From Bacteriovoracaceae bacterium (lineage in GTDB: Bacteria; Bdellovibrionota; Bacteriovoracia; Bacteriovoracales; Bacteriovoracaceae), in assembly GCA_947440875.1 (NCBI GenBank), contig CANETG010000066.1, positions 1 to 11,404 on the forward strand: a stretch of 11,404 nt of DNA, read 5' to 3'. Within the stretch, counting starts at the first letter, position 1. Each line of letters begins with the position of its first letter. Position numbers and translations under genes: made by a program. Below are positions 1 through 6,600 of the stretch, piece after piece. Below the pieces are notes generated by a model. It made no database searches, was not told where the DNA came from, and saw only the letters and a program-made list of their open reading frames with translations.

Positions 1-1
1 A

Positions 2-184
2 GTGATCAAGAGAAAGATCTCGTTACAGAACAGATCAATCGAGGGATTGAAGGCTTGGGACCTGATGTTGTCTCTTGCCTCAACCTGCCGGAAACTGAAC
101 GTAAGTTTTTGGAACTATCTCGAGGATCGAATCTCGCAAAGAGAGGTCATTCCATACCTCGGAAAGCTAATTAACTCTTTATAA
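2..184 (+). CDS. Probable transposase, C-terminal fragment (5' end outside window)
   Basis: An open frame enters from the left edge and ends at TAA 182-184, so only about the last 60 residues are visible. GTG at position 2 is simply the first possible codon in the window and not a supported start. The tail has the pattern RSIEGLKAW...LASTCRKLNVSFWNYLEDRI...IPYLGKLI. It resembles the C-terminal helical end of IS66-like transposases (a 'TC-x-x-x-G/N-x-x-x-x-x-YL' ending), by memory of the family only. No catalytic residues lie in this part, so activity cannot be judged. A second frame, starting at position 1, is also open across the same stretch (SDQEKDLVTEQINRG...) and ends at TAA 172-174. It is the main alternative reading. 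I favour the frame at position 2 because of its transposase-like pattern, with moderate to low confidence. Confidence 0.45.
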   Translation: MIKRKISLQNRSIEGLKAWDLMLSLASTCRKLNVSFWNYLEDRISQREVIPYLGKLINSL

Positions 185-188
185 CTCC

Positions 189-218
189 ACACTTTTTTGA
201 GCAATTACTTAAAAGTGT
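189..218. repeat. Inverted repeat ACACTTTT / AAAAGTGT just after the transposase-like gene
   Basis: ACACTTTT at 189-196 is matched perfectly by AAAAGTGT at 211-218, leaving a 14-base loop. It lies 4 bases after the stop of the transposase-like frame. It could be a weak intrinsic terminator (no real T-run follows the second arm) or part of the right end of an insertion sequence. A short palindrome, CTAAAGTTTAG, follows at 219-229. The left end of the element is not in the window, so terminal inverted repeats cannot be compared. Confidence 0.4.
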
Positions 219-331
219 CTAAAGTTTAGTCACGCACTGTAAAAGAGACAGACATCCTTCATCGCCATCGCCACTGTATGCGCCCCCATAATTGGCATCC
301 TCTTTGCTACGAAAAGGCACAGGGGTAACTC

Positions 332-1078
332 ATGAAAAAGCATTTTAAAAAGATAGTGGGCGTTGGAATCGGAAGCTTCATGCTTCTTGGAACACTCAAC
401 GCATTCATGATTAACCATCATTCAGAATTAAAGGGTAAAATTACATTCGTTAACGACCTCAATGAGATGTCTGAAGCCGCTGAGCCGGGGAGAATTCTCG
501 CGACTAACAATAATTGGAAAAAAGTCGCTTCTGCTGAAATTCCTAGAAATAATGAGTCATCGGTTTCAGAAATAGAACCTCAAGGTGATGAACCTTCTGG
601 AATCGAGGAAGAACTTAATCTCGACCTCGTGGAAGTGATTAACCCGAAGATTTGGTCAAAGGGTCTTCCTTCAAGTGAATTTACCGGTGACCTAGAAACT
701 TCAAAAGGAACGATTCAGGAGCTTTCAATTTCTCTGCCTGGCCGTGAAGTCATTTCGATATCATTTGCTGAAGTGAGCGGTAACGTTTTTCAGTACGACT
801 ATGCTGGGGAAATTTATAGCGGAATGCTTTATCAAGTGGACCCAAAGTCTTATATGGTCACGCTAACAAACGGCCCACTCGAAGGAACTCGCCTTCGTTT
901 CGTTGAAGGCTTTAATCCCGAGCAAATTGAAATCAAAGAAACTTTAAAAGAAGAGCATAATCTTGAAATCGGCTTTTTTGGAGATATCCAAAAAGTACCA
1001 CAAGATGAAAAGAAATCTGAAAAAATTGATCCATCAGTCGTTGAAGCTCAGCTCGTCAATATGGACGAACAAGTATGA
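332..1078 (+). CDS. Exported or membrane-anchored protein of unknown function, 248 aa
   Basis: I do not recognise the family. The N-terminus is basic (MKKHFKK) and is followed by a hydrophobic stretch at about residues 8-26 (IVGVGIGSFMLLGTLNAFM). This could be a signal peptide or an uncleaved signal anchor, and no clear lipobox is seen. Residues about 60-95 are acidic and low in hydrophobics, which suggests a flexible linker. Residues about 100-200 alternate hydrophobic and polar residues as a beta-rich domain would (for example VFQYDYAGEIYSGMLYQVD). The last 45 residues are charged (KEEHNLEIGFF..QDEKKSEKID). The ATG at 332 is supported by AGGGGT at 321-326. A CATAAT box at 287-292 could be a -10 element, but no good -35 sits upstream of it. 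The stop TGA (1076-1078) overlaps an ATG at 1075, the start of a damaged downstream gene, so the two were probably once translationally coupled. Confidence 0.75.
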   Translation: MKKHFKKIVGVGIGSFMLLGTLNAFMINHHSELKGKITFVNDLNEMSEAAEPGRILATNNNWKKVASAEIPRNNESSVSEIEPQGDEPSGIEEELNLDLVEVINPKIWSKGLPSSEFTGDLETSKGTIQELSISLPGREVISISFAEVSGNVFQYDYAGEIYSGMLYQVDPKSYMVTLTNGPLEGTRLRFVEGFNPEQIEIKETLKEEHNLEIGFFGDIQKVPQDEKKSEKIDPSVVEAQLVNMDEQV

Positions 1079-1331
1079 AGAAGATTCTGACTTTCGCAGT
1101 TCTCGGTGGTTAAAACTTCTGCGCACGAAAGGTCTGGCGGTGGTAGGGTTGAAAATATATTTCGAAGACGCAGGTAACAGTAAGAATGATATCAAAGCTT
1201 GAAGAAATGTAGTCGAAGATTTTATCAAGAAAAAGCCTGAATCTGATGCTGTCGCTGGGCGAATCAAGTCACTCTCCTGTCAGGAAAGCTCTGATCTTAC
1301 TCAGGAACTTCTGGCGATCCCGGCCGAATAA
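1075..1331 (+). pseudogene. Probable decayed small exported-protein gene
   Basis: ATG 1075 overlaps the stop of the preceding gene (ATGA) and begins MKKILTFAVLGG, a typical signal-peptide start, but it stops at TAA 1111-1113. Protein-like sequence continues in other frames. VVKTSAHERSGGGRVENIF can be read from 1106 in the +1 frame. EDAGNSKNDIKA, ending at TGA 1200-1202, follows in the frame starting at 963, and the same frame then continues as RNVVEDFIKKKPESDAVAGR...LLAIPAE to TAA 1329-1331. Joined, these pieces give one plausible protein of about 85 residues, carrying two frameshifts and one nonsense codon. This explains most of the 345-base gap before alaS. The piecewise reading is inference. 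The pieces could be chance open stretches or assembly errors, and no family is recognised. Confidence 0.45.
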
Positions 1332-1370
1332 AATTCCGCGCTGCGCCTCTCTGTGTTTTTCGTGAAAACT

Positions 1371-1400
1371 CTGACAGGCCTGTGATACTCTTCGTAGGCT
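1371..1400 (+). promoter_or_regulatory. Candidate sigma-70-type promoter of the alaS operon
   Basis: CTGACA (1371-1376, five of six matches to TTGACA) is followed after 18 bases by TAGGCT (1395-1400, a weak match to TATAAT). This would place the transcription start near 1407, some 15-20 bases before the alaS ATG. The -10 is poor, so the call is tentative. The palindrome ACAGGCCTGT (1374-1383) overlaps the -35 and the spacer. Confidence 0.35.
1374..1383. promoter_or_regulatory. 10-base palindrome ACAGGCCTGT in the alaS promoter region
   Basis: ACAGGCCTGT is a perfect palindrome placed on the -35 and spacer of the candidate alaS promoter. In E. coli, alanyl-tRNA synthetase is reported to repress its own gene by binding palindromic DNA near the transcription start. 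A similar role here is only a possibility, since a 10-base palindrome can occur by chance. Confidence 0.2.
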
Positions 1401-1423
1401 AATTTACCCTATGAAGGACACTC

Positions 1424-4036
1424 ATGCGCGCTCAAGAAATTCGCAACGCTTTTTCCAATTACTTTATCCGGAACGGACATCTTAAGCACAAGTCATCGAG
1501 CCTTGTTCCTTACAATGATCCAACTATTCTTTTTACTGTCGCCGGTATGGCCCAGTTTAAAGATTATTTTACGGGGAAAGCGAACACAGCTGATAAGCGT
1601 GCGGTCACAATTCAGAAAGTCGTCCGAGCCGGTGGAAAACATAACGATCTTGAAAACGTTGGCTTTACTGCTCGTCACCATACGTATTTCGAAATGCTCG
1701 GAAATTTTTCATTCGGTGATTACTTCAAAGAAGACGCAATTAAGTTTGCTTGGGAGCTTCTCACCGTTGATCTTAAAATTCCTAAAGAAAAACTCCTCGT
1801 CACTGTTCACGACTCAGATGATGAGGCACTCAATATTTGGCACCATAAAATGGGAGTTCCCAAAGAAAAGATTTTTAAATTGGGTGATAAATCTAACTTC
1901 TGGGAAATGGGTGACGTTGGACCGTGCGGCCCGTGTACTGAAATTTTTTATGACCATGGTCCTCTCCTCTCAACGGGGGTTCCAGCAGGGCAGCAGGAAA
2001 TTGATGACGAAGGCAGATATGTAGAAATCTGGAATCTTGTTTTCATGCAGTTTGAAAAATACCGTGATGGAAATGAGATCAAAAGAAAATCTCTTCCGAA
2101 GCCCTCGGTCGATACGGGAGCAGGTCTCGAGCGCGTAGCTGCTTGTCTTCAAGGTAAGTACTACAATTACGACACTGATATCTTTGAGCCAATCATGAAA
2201 GCTATCGGCCGGATTTCAGGGAAAGATTATTATTCAGAAACGTCTGAAAATTTAAAATCCTCATTCCGTGTCGTCGCCGATCATATTCGTTCCACAACGA
2301 TGCTTATTACAGACGGAGTTATTCCCTCCAATGAAGGAAGGGGATATGTTCTTCGCCGGATTATCCGTCGTGCCGTAAGGCATCTTTCCCTTCTAGGTCT
2401 GAAAGATGTTTCATTTTATAAACTTGTACCGGCGGTATTCGAAGCCCTCGGAGAAGAATATCCAGACAATGCTGCCAATGCTGCGCTTGCAGAAAAACTT
2501 CTCAAACTTGAAGAAGAAAAATTCCGGAAGACTCTCGACACAGGACTAACGCTCATAAATGAGGAGCTCACACGCATTAAAGCTGGGACTAAATTTCCGG
2601 GTGAGGTGGCGTTTAAACTCTACGACACTTTCGGTTTTCCCCTCGACCTTACTGAAGTCATTCTGCGCGAGAAAAAAATTGAGCTCGATAACCTTGGCTT
2701 TGACCAAGCGATGGAAAAACAAAAAGAACTTTCTAAGAGAGGTTCTAAGTTTAAAGTTCAAGAAGATAATCTCAAAGTGTTCTACAGCATTAAGGAAAAG
2801 TTTGGTGAAACGAAATTCACCGGCTACGAGGAAGTCACTGGGAACGCGAAACTCATCGCAAAAGAAGAAATCGATGGCCAGTTTTACCTGATCTTCGACA
2901 AGACTCCGTTCTACGGCGAGAGCGGAGGTCAGCTCGGTGATAAAGGGGAAGTTCATTCTCGAGAGGGTAAACTTGCCACAATTATTGATACGCAGAAACC
3001 TGTTGATGGTCTTCACGTTCACCTCTCTACCGATGCTGATGCGCTCACGATTGGAGAATCTTACACTCTCAAACTTAATCATGAAGAGCGCGAGCTCACG
3101 AAGCGCAATCACTCTGCCACCCACTTACTTCAGTCGGCCCTCATTAAGGTTCTAGGACCACATGTAAAGCAGGCGGGGTCTTCAGTCGGTCCGGAAAGAC
3201 TTCGTTTCGACTTTACTCACTCAGAAGCACTGAGGGCGGAGGAACTCGCACAGGTTGAAGAGCTGGTGAACTCTGCGGTCGCTTCATCCCTTGAGGTGAA
3301 GGCAACTCAGATGTCAAAAGATCAAGCGACAAAAAAAGGTGCGATGGCACTTTTTGGTGAGAAATATGGCGACCAAGTTCGCGTCCTTGAAATGGGAGAA
3401 TTCTCCGTCGAGCTCTGCGGAGGAACTCACGTATCAAACACTGGGGACATCGGACTCTTCAAAATCCTGATCGAAACTTCACTCGCCTCAGGGATCAGGA
3501 GAATTGAAGCAATCACTTCAACGACGGCTATTAATTATCTCCTCAATCGTTCGAAAATTCTTAGTGACGTTGAAAAGCAATTTGCGGCGAAAGAAGAAAA
3601 AGTTCTCGAGAAACTAGCCGCACTTTTTGCGGACTCCAAAGAGAAATCCAAACAGCTAGATACTTTAAATGACAAACTACAAAACTTCGAATCTCAGAAT
3701 CTTTTTGAGGACCAGCGTCCCGCCAAAGGTGGACTCATATTCACGGCAGCCAAAGCACCTAATGCTGAGCAAGGAAATATGAGAAAGCTCGGCGACATCT
3801 ACGTCGATAAATTCCCGAAGGGTGTTCTATTTCTCTACGCTGTTGAAAGCGACAAAGTTTCTTTCATTCTCAAGACTCACCGGACCAACTCAGCGGTGGA
3901 TTGTTCTGCCGTCCTCAAAGCAGTCATGCCGATCGTGAATGGTCGTGGCGGTGGAAAAGCAGACAATGCCATGGGTTCAGGTGATGCTCTCAAGGTTAAC
4001 GAATTAATTAAGGCCGTCGAAGGAGCTCTCCTGTGA
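1424..4036 (+). CDS. alaS: Alanyl-tRNA synthetase (AlaRS)
   Basis: AlaRS is the cytoplasmic class II synthetase that charges tRNA-Ala with alanine and hydrolyses mischarged Ser/Gly-tRNA. All expected parts are present in 870 residues (E. coli has 876). The catalytic core has HHTYFEMLGNFSFGDY (85-100), FWEMGDVGPCGPCTEI (159-174), EIWNLVFMQF (201-210) and SVDTGAGLERVA (228-239). The tRNA-recognition part has ADHIRSTTMLITDGVIPSNEGRGYVLRR from about 285. The editing domain carries the zinc ligands HSATH (563-567) and CGGTH (665-669). The C-Ala domain ends with GRGGGKAD (840-847), preceded by a coiled segment at about 715-760. Start ATG 1424 has AAGGA at 1414-1418, 5 bases upstream. The stop overlaps the GTG start of the solute-binding protein gene. 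No truncation or missing key residue is seen. Confidence 0.98.
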   Translation: MRAQEIRNAFSNYFIRNGHLKHKSSSLVPYNDPTILFTVAGMAQFKDYFTGKANTADKRAVTIQKVVRAGGKHNDLENVGFTARHHTYFEMLGNFSFGDYFKEDAIKFAWELLTVDLKIPKEKLLVTVHDSDDEALNIWHHKMGVPKEKIFKLGDKSNFWEMGDVGPCGPCTEIFYDHGPLLSTGVPAGQQEIDDEGRYVEIWNLVFMQFEKYRDGNEIKRKSLPKPSVDTGAGLERVAACLQGKYYNYDTDIFEPIMKAIGRISGKDYYSETSENLKSSFRVVADHIRSTTMLITDGVIPSNEGRGYVLRRIIRRAVRHLSLLGLKDVSFYKLVPAVFEALGEEYPDNAANAALAEKLLKLEEEKFRKTLDTGLTLINEELTRIKAGTKFPGEVAFKLYDTFGFPLDLTEVILREKKIELDNLGFDQAMEKQKELSKRGSKFKVQEDNLKVFYSIKEKFGETKFTGYEEVTGNAKLIAKEEIDGQFYLIFDKTPFYGESGGQLGDKGEVHSREGKLATIIDTQKPVDGLHVHLSTDADALTIGESYTLKLNHEERELTKRNHSATHLLQSALIKVLGPHVKQAGSSVGPERLRFDFTHSEALRAEELAQVEELVNSAVASSLEVKATQMSKDQATKKGAMALFGEKYGDQVRVLEMGEFSVELCGGTHVSNTGDIGLFKILIETSLASGIRRIEAITSTTAINYLLNRSKILSDVEKQFAAKEEKVLEKLAALFADSKEKSKQLDTLNDKLQNFESQNLFEDQRPAKGGLIFTAAKAPNAEQGNMRKLGDIYVDKFPKGVLFLYAVESDKVSFILKTHRTNSAVDCSAVLKAVMPIVNGRGGGKADNAMGSGDALKVNELIKAVEGALL

Positions 4037-5748
4037 AATATGTTCTCATACTCTCTTTATTGACATTATTTGCTTGTACCAAAAACAAGCCGAAAATAGA
4101 TGCCATTACGATTTCACTCCAACAGGAAATCGCAACTCTTGATCCGGCGAATTGTTACGATACGGTTTGCTGGGTTCCTGTTTCCCATGTGTATGAAACA
4201 CTTTACGAGTTCGAATATCTCAAGCGCCCCTACTCACTGCGCCCACTCCTTGCTGAATCGATGCCGAGTGTGTCGCGCGATCGACTGACTTATACTTTTA
4301 AAATTAAAAAAGGCATTAAGTACCACGATTCGGAACTCATCCCTAAGGGACGTGAGGTTAAGGCGATTGATATCGTGAATCAGATTAAGCGCCTTGGATT
4401 CCTGGGCACCCGATCTCAGGGCTGGTTTCTGTTCGATGGAAAAGTGAAAGGATTTAACGAATGGAGGGAAGCTGCCGGAACGGACCTGAATAAATTTTTC
4501 TCTCTCGATGTACCTGGAGTGCGTGCGATTGATGATCATACTCTTGAAGTGGAGCTTCTTCGTCCCTATCCTCAGTTTCTCTGGGCGATGACTCTAAACT
4601 TTACATCGCCGGTGCCAGAAGAAGCGATTCGAGCGGCCAACAATGACTTCTCATTAAAGGCAGTAGGTACAGGTCCATATAAAATTGTGAGCTACAATCC
4701 GAATCAGGAAGTCACTCTTAAAAAGCACTCTGGGTACATCACAAGTGTTTACCCAAGTGAAGGTGACCGTTATGCTCATGAGCATGGGCTGATGAAGGAT
4801 GCGGGAGCAAAAATTCCGTTCGTCGAAAATATAAAGCTCATGGTAATCAAAGAATCTCAGACTGATTGGTTAAATTTTATGTCTAAGAAAACGGACATGA
4901 TTAACTTGGTTAAAGACCACTACGATCTCGCACTAAACTCAAACGGAAAACTGAAACCGGAAGTGGTCAAAAAAAATGTCCAGCTCCAAGCCTCACCGAC
5001 TCTGATTTACTGGTGGATCAACTTCAATATGAAAGATCCTCTTTTTGGGAAGAATCTTAATCTTAGAAAAGCTATTGCTCATGGTGTGAACACTGAGAAG
5101 TTCATCGAAATCTTCACTCGCAGCGTCGCTCAGAAAGCGAACTCTATCTATCCGCCAGGAATTCCCGGGTACTCTCCATCCTCTGAACTTCCTTATAAAT
5201 ATGATCTTGAACTTGCGAAAAAATATCTCGCAGATGCAGGTTATCCAGGGGGGAAAGGGTTTCCTAAGGGCGTGATTTACGATGTTCGCGGAACGGACAC
5301 GAGAAAAAGACAAATGGGAGAATTCGTTCAACAGGAGCTCCGTAATCTTGGAATTGAAATTACTTTTCGACTTAACACTTTTCCAGTTTTTTTAGAAAAA
5401 TCTCGTAAAGGAGAGTTTCAGTTCTGGCAAGGTGGCTGGGTCTTGGATTATCCGGATTCAGAGAATGTTCTTCAGCTGCTGACGACTTCGAACATCGGAG
5501 GTTCTAATTCCTCTCTTTACTCTAATCCTGAGTACGATAAACTTTTTGATGAGCTTCGCTTACTAGAAGATGGGGCCCAGAAGTTTTCCATCATGAATAA
5601 GATGGAAAAAATCGTGAACGCTGATCTTCCGTGGGTCATGCAGTATTATTCGCGAAATTACATCCTTTACCATGATCATGTGGAAAATTTCAGATACTCA
5701 GACATCATCTATAACAATCTCAAGTACCTAAAAATCAAGAAGAAATAG
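4033..5748 (+). CDS. Family 5 extracellular solute-binding lipoprotein (oligo/dipeptide ABC type)
   Basis: This is a 571-residue solute-binding protein of the SBP_bac_5 (OppA/DppA-like) type. It would hand peptides or similar solutes to an ABC importer. The GTG start overlaps the alaS stop (GTGA, 4033-4036) and has AGGAG at 4021-4025, so it is probably translationally coupled to alaS. The N-terminus is a lipoprotein signal (MKYVLILSLLTLFAC, lipobox LFAC, lipidated Cys15). The +2 residue is Thr, not Asp, which by the E. coli Lol rule would favour the outer membrane. Family-like stretches include LDPANCYD near residue 35, the fold core around RDRLTYTFKIKKGIKYHD, WWINFNMKDPLFG...LRKAIAHGV (from 327), and WQGGWVLDYPD (465-475) followed by a YSNPEYDKL segment. 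No permease or ATPase gene is next to it, so its partner must be encoded elsewhere. The substrate cannot be told from sequence alone. Confidence 0.92.
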   Translation: MKYVLILSLLTLFACTKNKPKIDAITISLQQEIATLDPANCYDTVCWVPVSHVYETLYEFEYLKRPYSLRPLLAESMPSVSRDRLTYTFKIKKGIKYHDSELIPKGREVKAIDIVNQIKRLGFLGTRSQGWFLFDGKVKGFNEWREAAGTDLNKFFSLDVPGVRAIDDHTLEVELLRPYPQFLWAMTLNFTSPVPEEAIRAANNDFSLKAVGTGPYKIVSYNPNQEVTLKKHSGYITSVYPSEGDRYAHEHGLMKDAGAKIPFVENIKLMVIKESQTDWLNFMSKKTDMINLVKDHYDLALNSNGKLKPEVVKKNVQLQASPTLIYWWINFNMKDPLFGKNLNLRKAIAHGVNTEKFIEIFTRSVAQKANSIYPPGIPGYSPSSELPYKYDLELAKKYLADAGYPGGKGFPKGVIYDVRGTDTRKRQMGEFVQQELRNLGIEITFRLNTFPVFLEKSRKGEFQFWQGGWVLDYPDSENVLQLLTTSNIGGSNSSLYSNPEYDKLFDELRLLEDGAQKFSIMNKMEKIVNADLPWVMQYYSRNYILYHDHVENFRYSDIIYNNLKYLKIKKK

Positions 5749-5760
5749 ACCAACGCCCGA

Positions 5761-5782
5761 CCATGAAGCTCAAGCTTTATGG
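5761..5782. repeat. Imperfect hairpin after the alaS operon
   Basis: CCATGAAGC (5761-5769) pairs with GCTTTATGG (5774-5782) around a TCAA loop, giving a 9-bp stem with one G-T pair. It lies 12 bases after the stop of the solute-binding protein. No run of T follows (TTAGGCTAAATTTT), so it is at best a weak terminator. It could instead protect the 3' end of the mRNA. Confidence 0.35.
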
Positions 5783-5788
5783 TTAGGC

Positions 5789-5815
5789 TAAATTTTCCTA
5801 CCTCTCACCCGATAA
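5789..5815 (+). promoter_or_regulatory. Candidate sigma-28 (FliA) promoter
   Basis: TAAATTTT (5789-5796), then exactly 11 bases, then CCCGATAA (5808-5815). The enterobacterial FliA consensus is TAAAGTTT-N11-GCCGATAA, so 14 of 16 defined positions match at the right spacing. Transcription would begin near 5822, leaving a leader of about 25 bases before the ATG at 5847. The downstream gene has a FlgT-C-like ending, which fits flagellar control. This was a match by eye, not a scored search. Confidence 0.6.
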
Positions 5816-5846
5816 GAAGCATAAGAAGACACCTGCGAGGCTTCGT

Positions 5847-6230
5847 ATGAAAATCCTACTTATCTTAATCACGCTACTCATGAGCCAGAATCTCTGGGCA
5901 AGATCCTACGTAATCTTTAGCCTGGCACAAGATCTGTCAATGGGATTAGAAAACGAAGTGATTCGCAAGAATTTTTACGTCAATATGGGTAAAGGCCAGG
6001 GTGTAAAAAAAGACAGCGTCCTTGATGTCTTCAGAATCATTTCTGTTCAAAACCCTTACGATAATAAAAAACGCGTGAATTATAAAGTGAAGATCGGTGA
6101 ACTTAAGGTTCTTCATTCATCCGATGAAGCCTCTATTGCGACGGTGAGTGAAATGGAAAAAGAAGACGTACCAGTCTTCGAGCTTCAGCAATTCATGGTG
6201 GGCGATCACGTTGCTATAAACGTTGATTAA
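5847..6230 (+). CDS. Exported 127-aa protein with FlgT-C-like beta domain
   Basis: The N-terminus MKILLILITLLMSQNLWARS is a signal peptide with likely cleavage after LWA, so the mature protein is about 108 residues and probably periplasmic. The rest has the pattern FYVNMGKGQGVKKDSVLDVFR (from about 43), then VKIGELKVLHSSDEASIATV (from about 80), then FMVGDHVAINVD at the end. This 'GqGV..G..ldVyr...iG.l.V......s.A.v....vGD.v' layout is what I know from the C-terminal domain of FlgT-like flagellar proteins and related small beta-barrels; the match is by pattern only. Full FlgT is about three times longer, so this would be a single-domain version. The ATG has GAGG at 5836-5839. A FliA-type promoter lies about 30 bases upstream. 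The stop overlaps the stop of the opposite-strand gene by 4 bases. No flagellar genes are adjacent. Confidence 0.75.
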   Translation: MKILLILITLLMSQNLWARSYVIFSLAQDLSMGLENEVIRKNFYVNMGKGQGVKKDSVLDVFRIISVQNPYDNKKRVNYKVKIGELKVLHSSDEASIATVSEMEKEDVPVFELQQFMVGDHVAINVD

Positions 6231-6511
6231 GTCCGATCCCAGCATGCGGAAAGTGGTTTGATCTTCACAATCTTCCCCCAGAGAGTTCCTTTCTCAAGAG
6301 CCGTCATCTGAACGTAGATGAGATATTCCTCGGCTTTTTCAATACTAAATTCTTTCCTACCCCTAAGGATAACTTCTTTCAGCAAATCTCCGGCGAAAAC
6401 ACCTTTAAAGTGAAAGTAATAATAGTTCTCATCCGATGAGTAGGGAGTAATTCGGATGCACTTACTAACGATGATGATGTTCTTCATGACAAGATGGAGT
6501 GCATTCTTCAT
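6227..6511 (-). CDS. Small protein of unknown function, 94 aa (start uncertain)
   Basis: I do not recognise the family. From ATG 6509-6511 it reads 94 residues, with beta-like alternation (ENYYYFHFKGVF) and a conserved-looking second half (EFSIEKAEEYLIYVQMTALEKGTLWGKIVKI). The second half could be a small barrel of OB-fold type, but that is a guess. Its TAA (6227-6229 on the + strand) overlaps the stop of the convergent FlgT-C-like gene by 4 bases. The start is weakly supported, with no clear ribosome site beyond AGG 4-6 bases upstream. The frame stays open for 35 further codons up to 6616 and encodes a hydrophobic run followed by lysines (YVAYLFIFLWTVSISKKK). A longer membrane-anchored form using a non-ATG start such as CTG at 6578-6580 is therefore possible. 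It diverges from the acyl-CoA synthetase gene. Confidence 0.6.
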   Translation of the reverse strand: MKNALHLVMKNIIIVSKCIRITPYSSDENYYYFHFKGVFAGDLLKEVILRGRKEFSIEKAEEYLIYVQMTALEKGTLWGKIVKIKPLSACWDRT

Positions 6512-6600
6512 GCCTAAGAAAGAATCCGGAAACCGTTGTTTTTTCTTGCTTATTGAAACGGTCCATAAAAAAATGAACAGGTAAGCAACGTAAGGAATGT

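Noticed and set aside
220..246. Possible second FliA promoter: TAAAGTTT at 220-227 matches the -35 perfectly
   Set aside because: At the required 11-base spacing the -10 position reads GTAAAAGA, only 3 of 8 matches to GCCGATAA, and shifting by one base does not help.
2546..3124. Long open frame on the minus strand inside alaS (192 codons)
   Set aside because: It lies fully inside the well-supported alaS gene and shows no recognisable protein features. It is a shadow frame of codon bias.
6465..6566. Short 33-residue minus-strand reading from ATG 6566 with a Cys/His-rich end (HEECTPSCHEEHHHR)
   Set aside because: No ribosome site. It overlaps the better-supported 94-residue frame, and the His run comes from the repeated GATGATGATG stretch.
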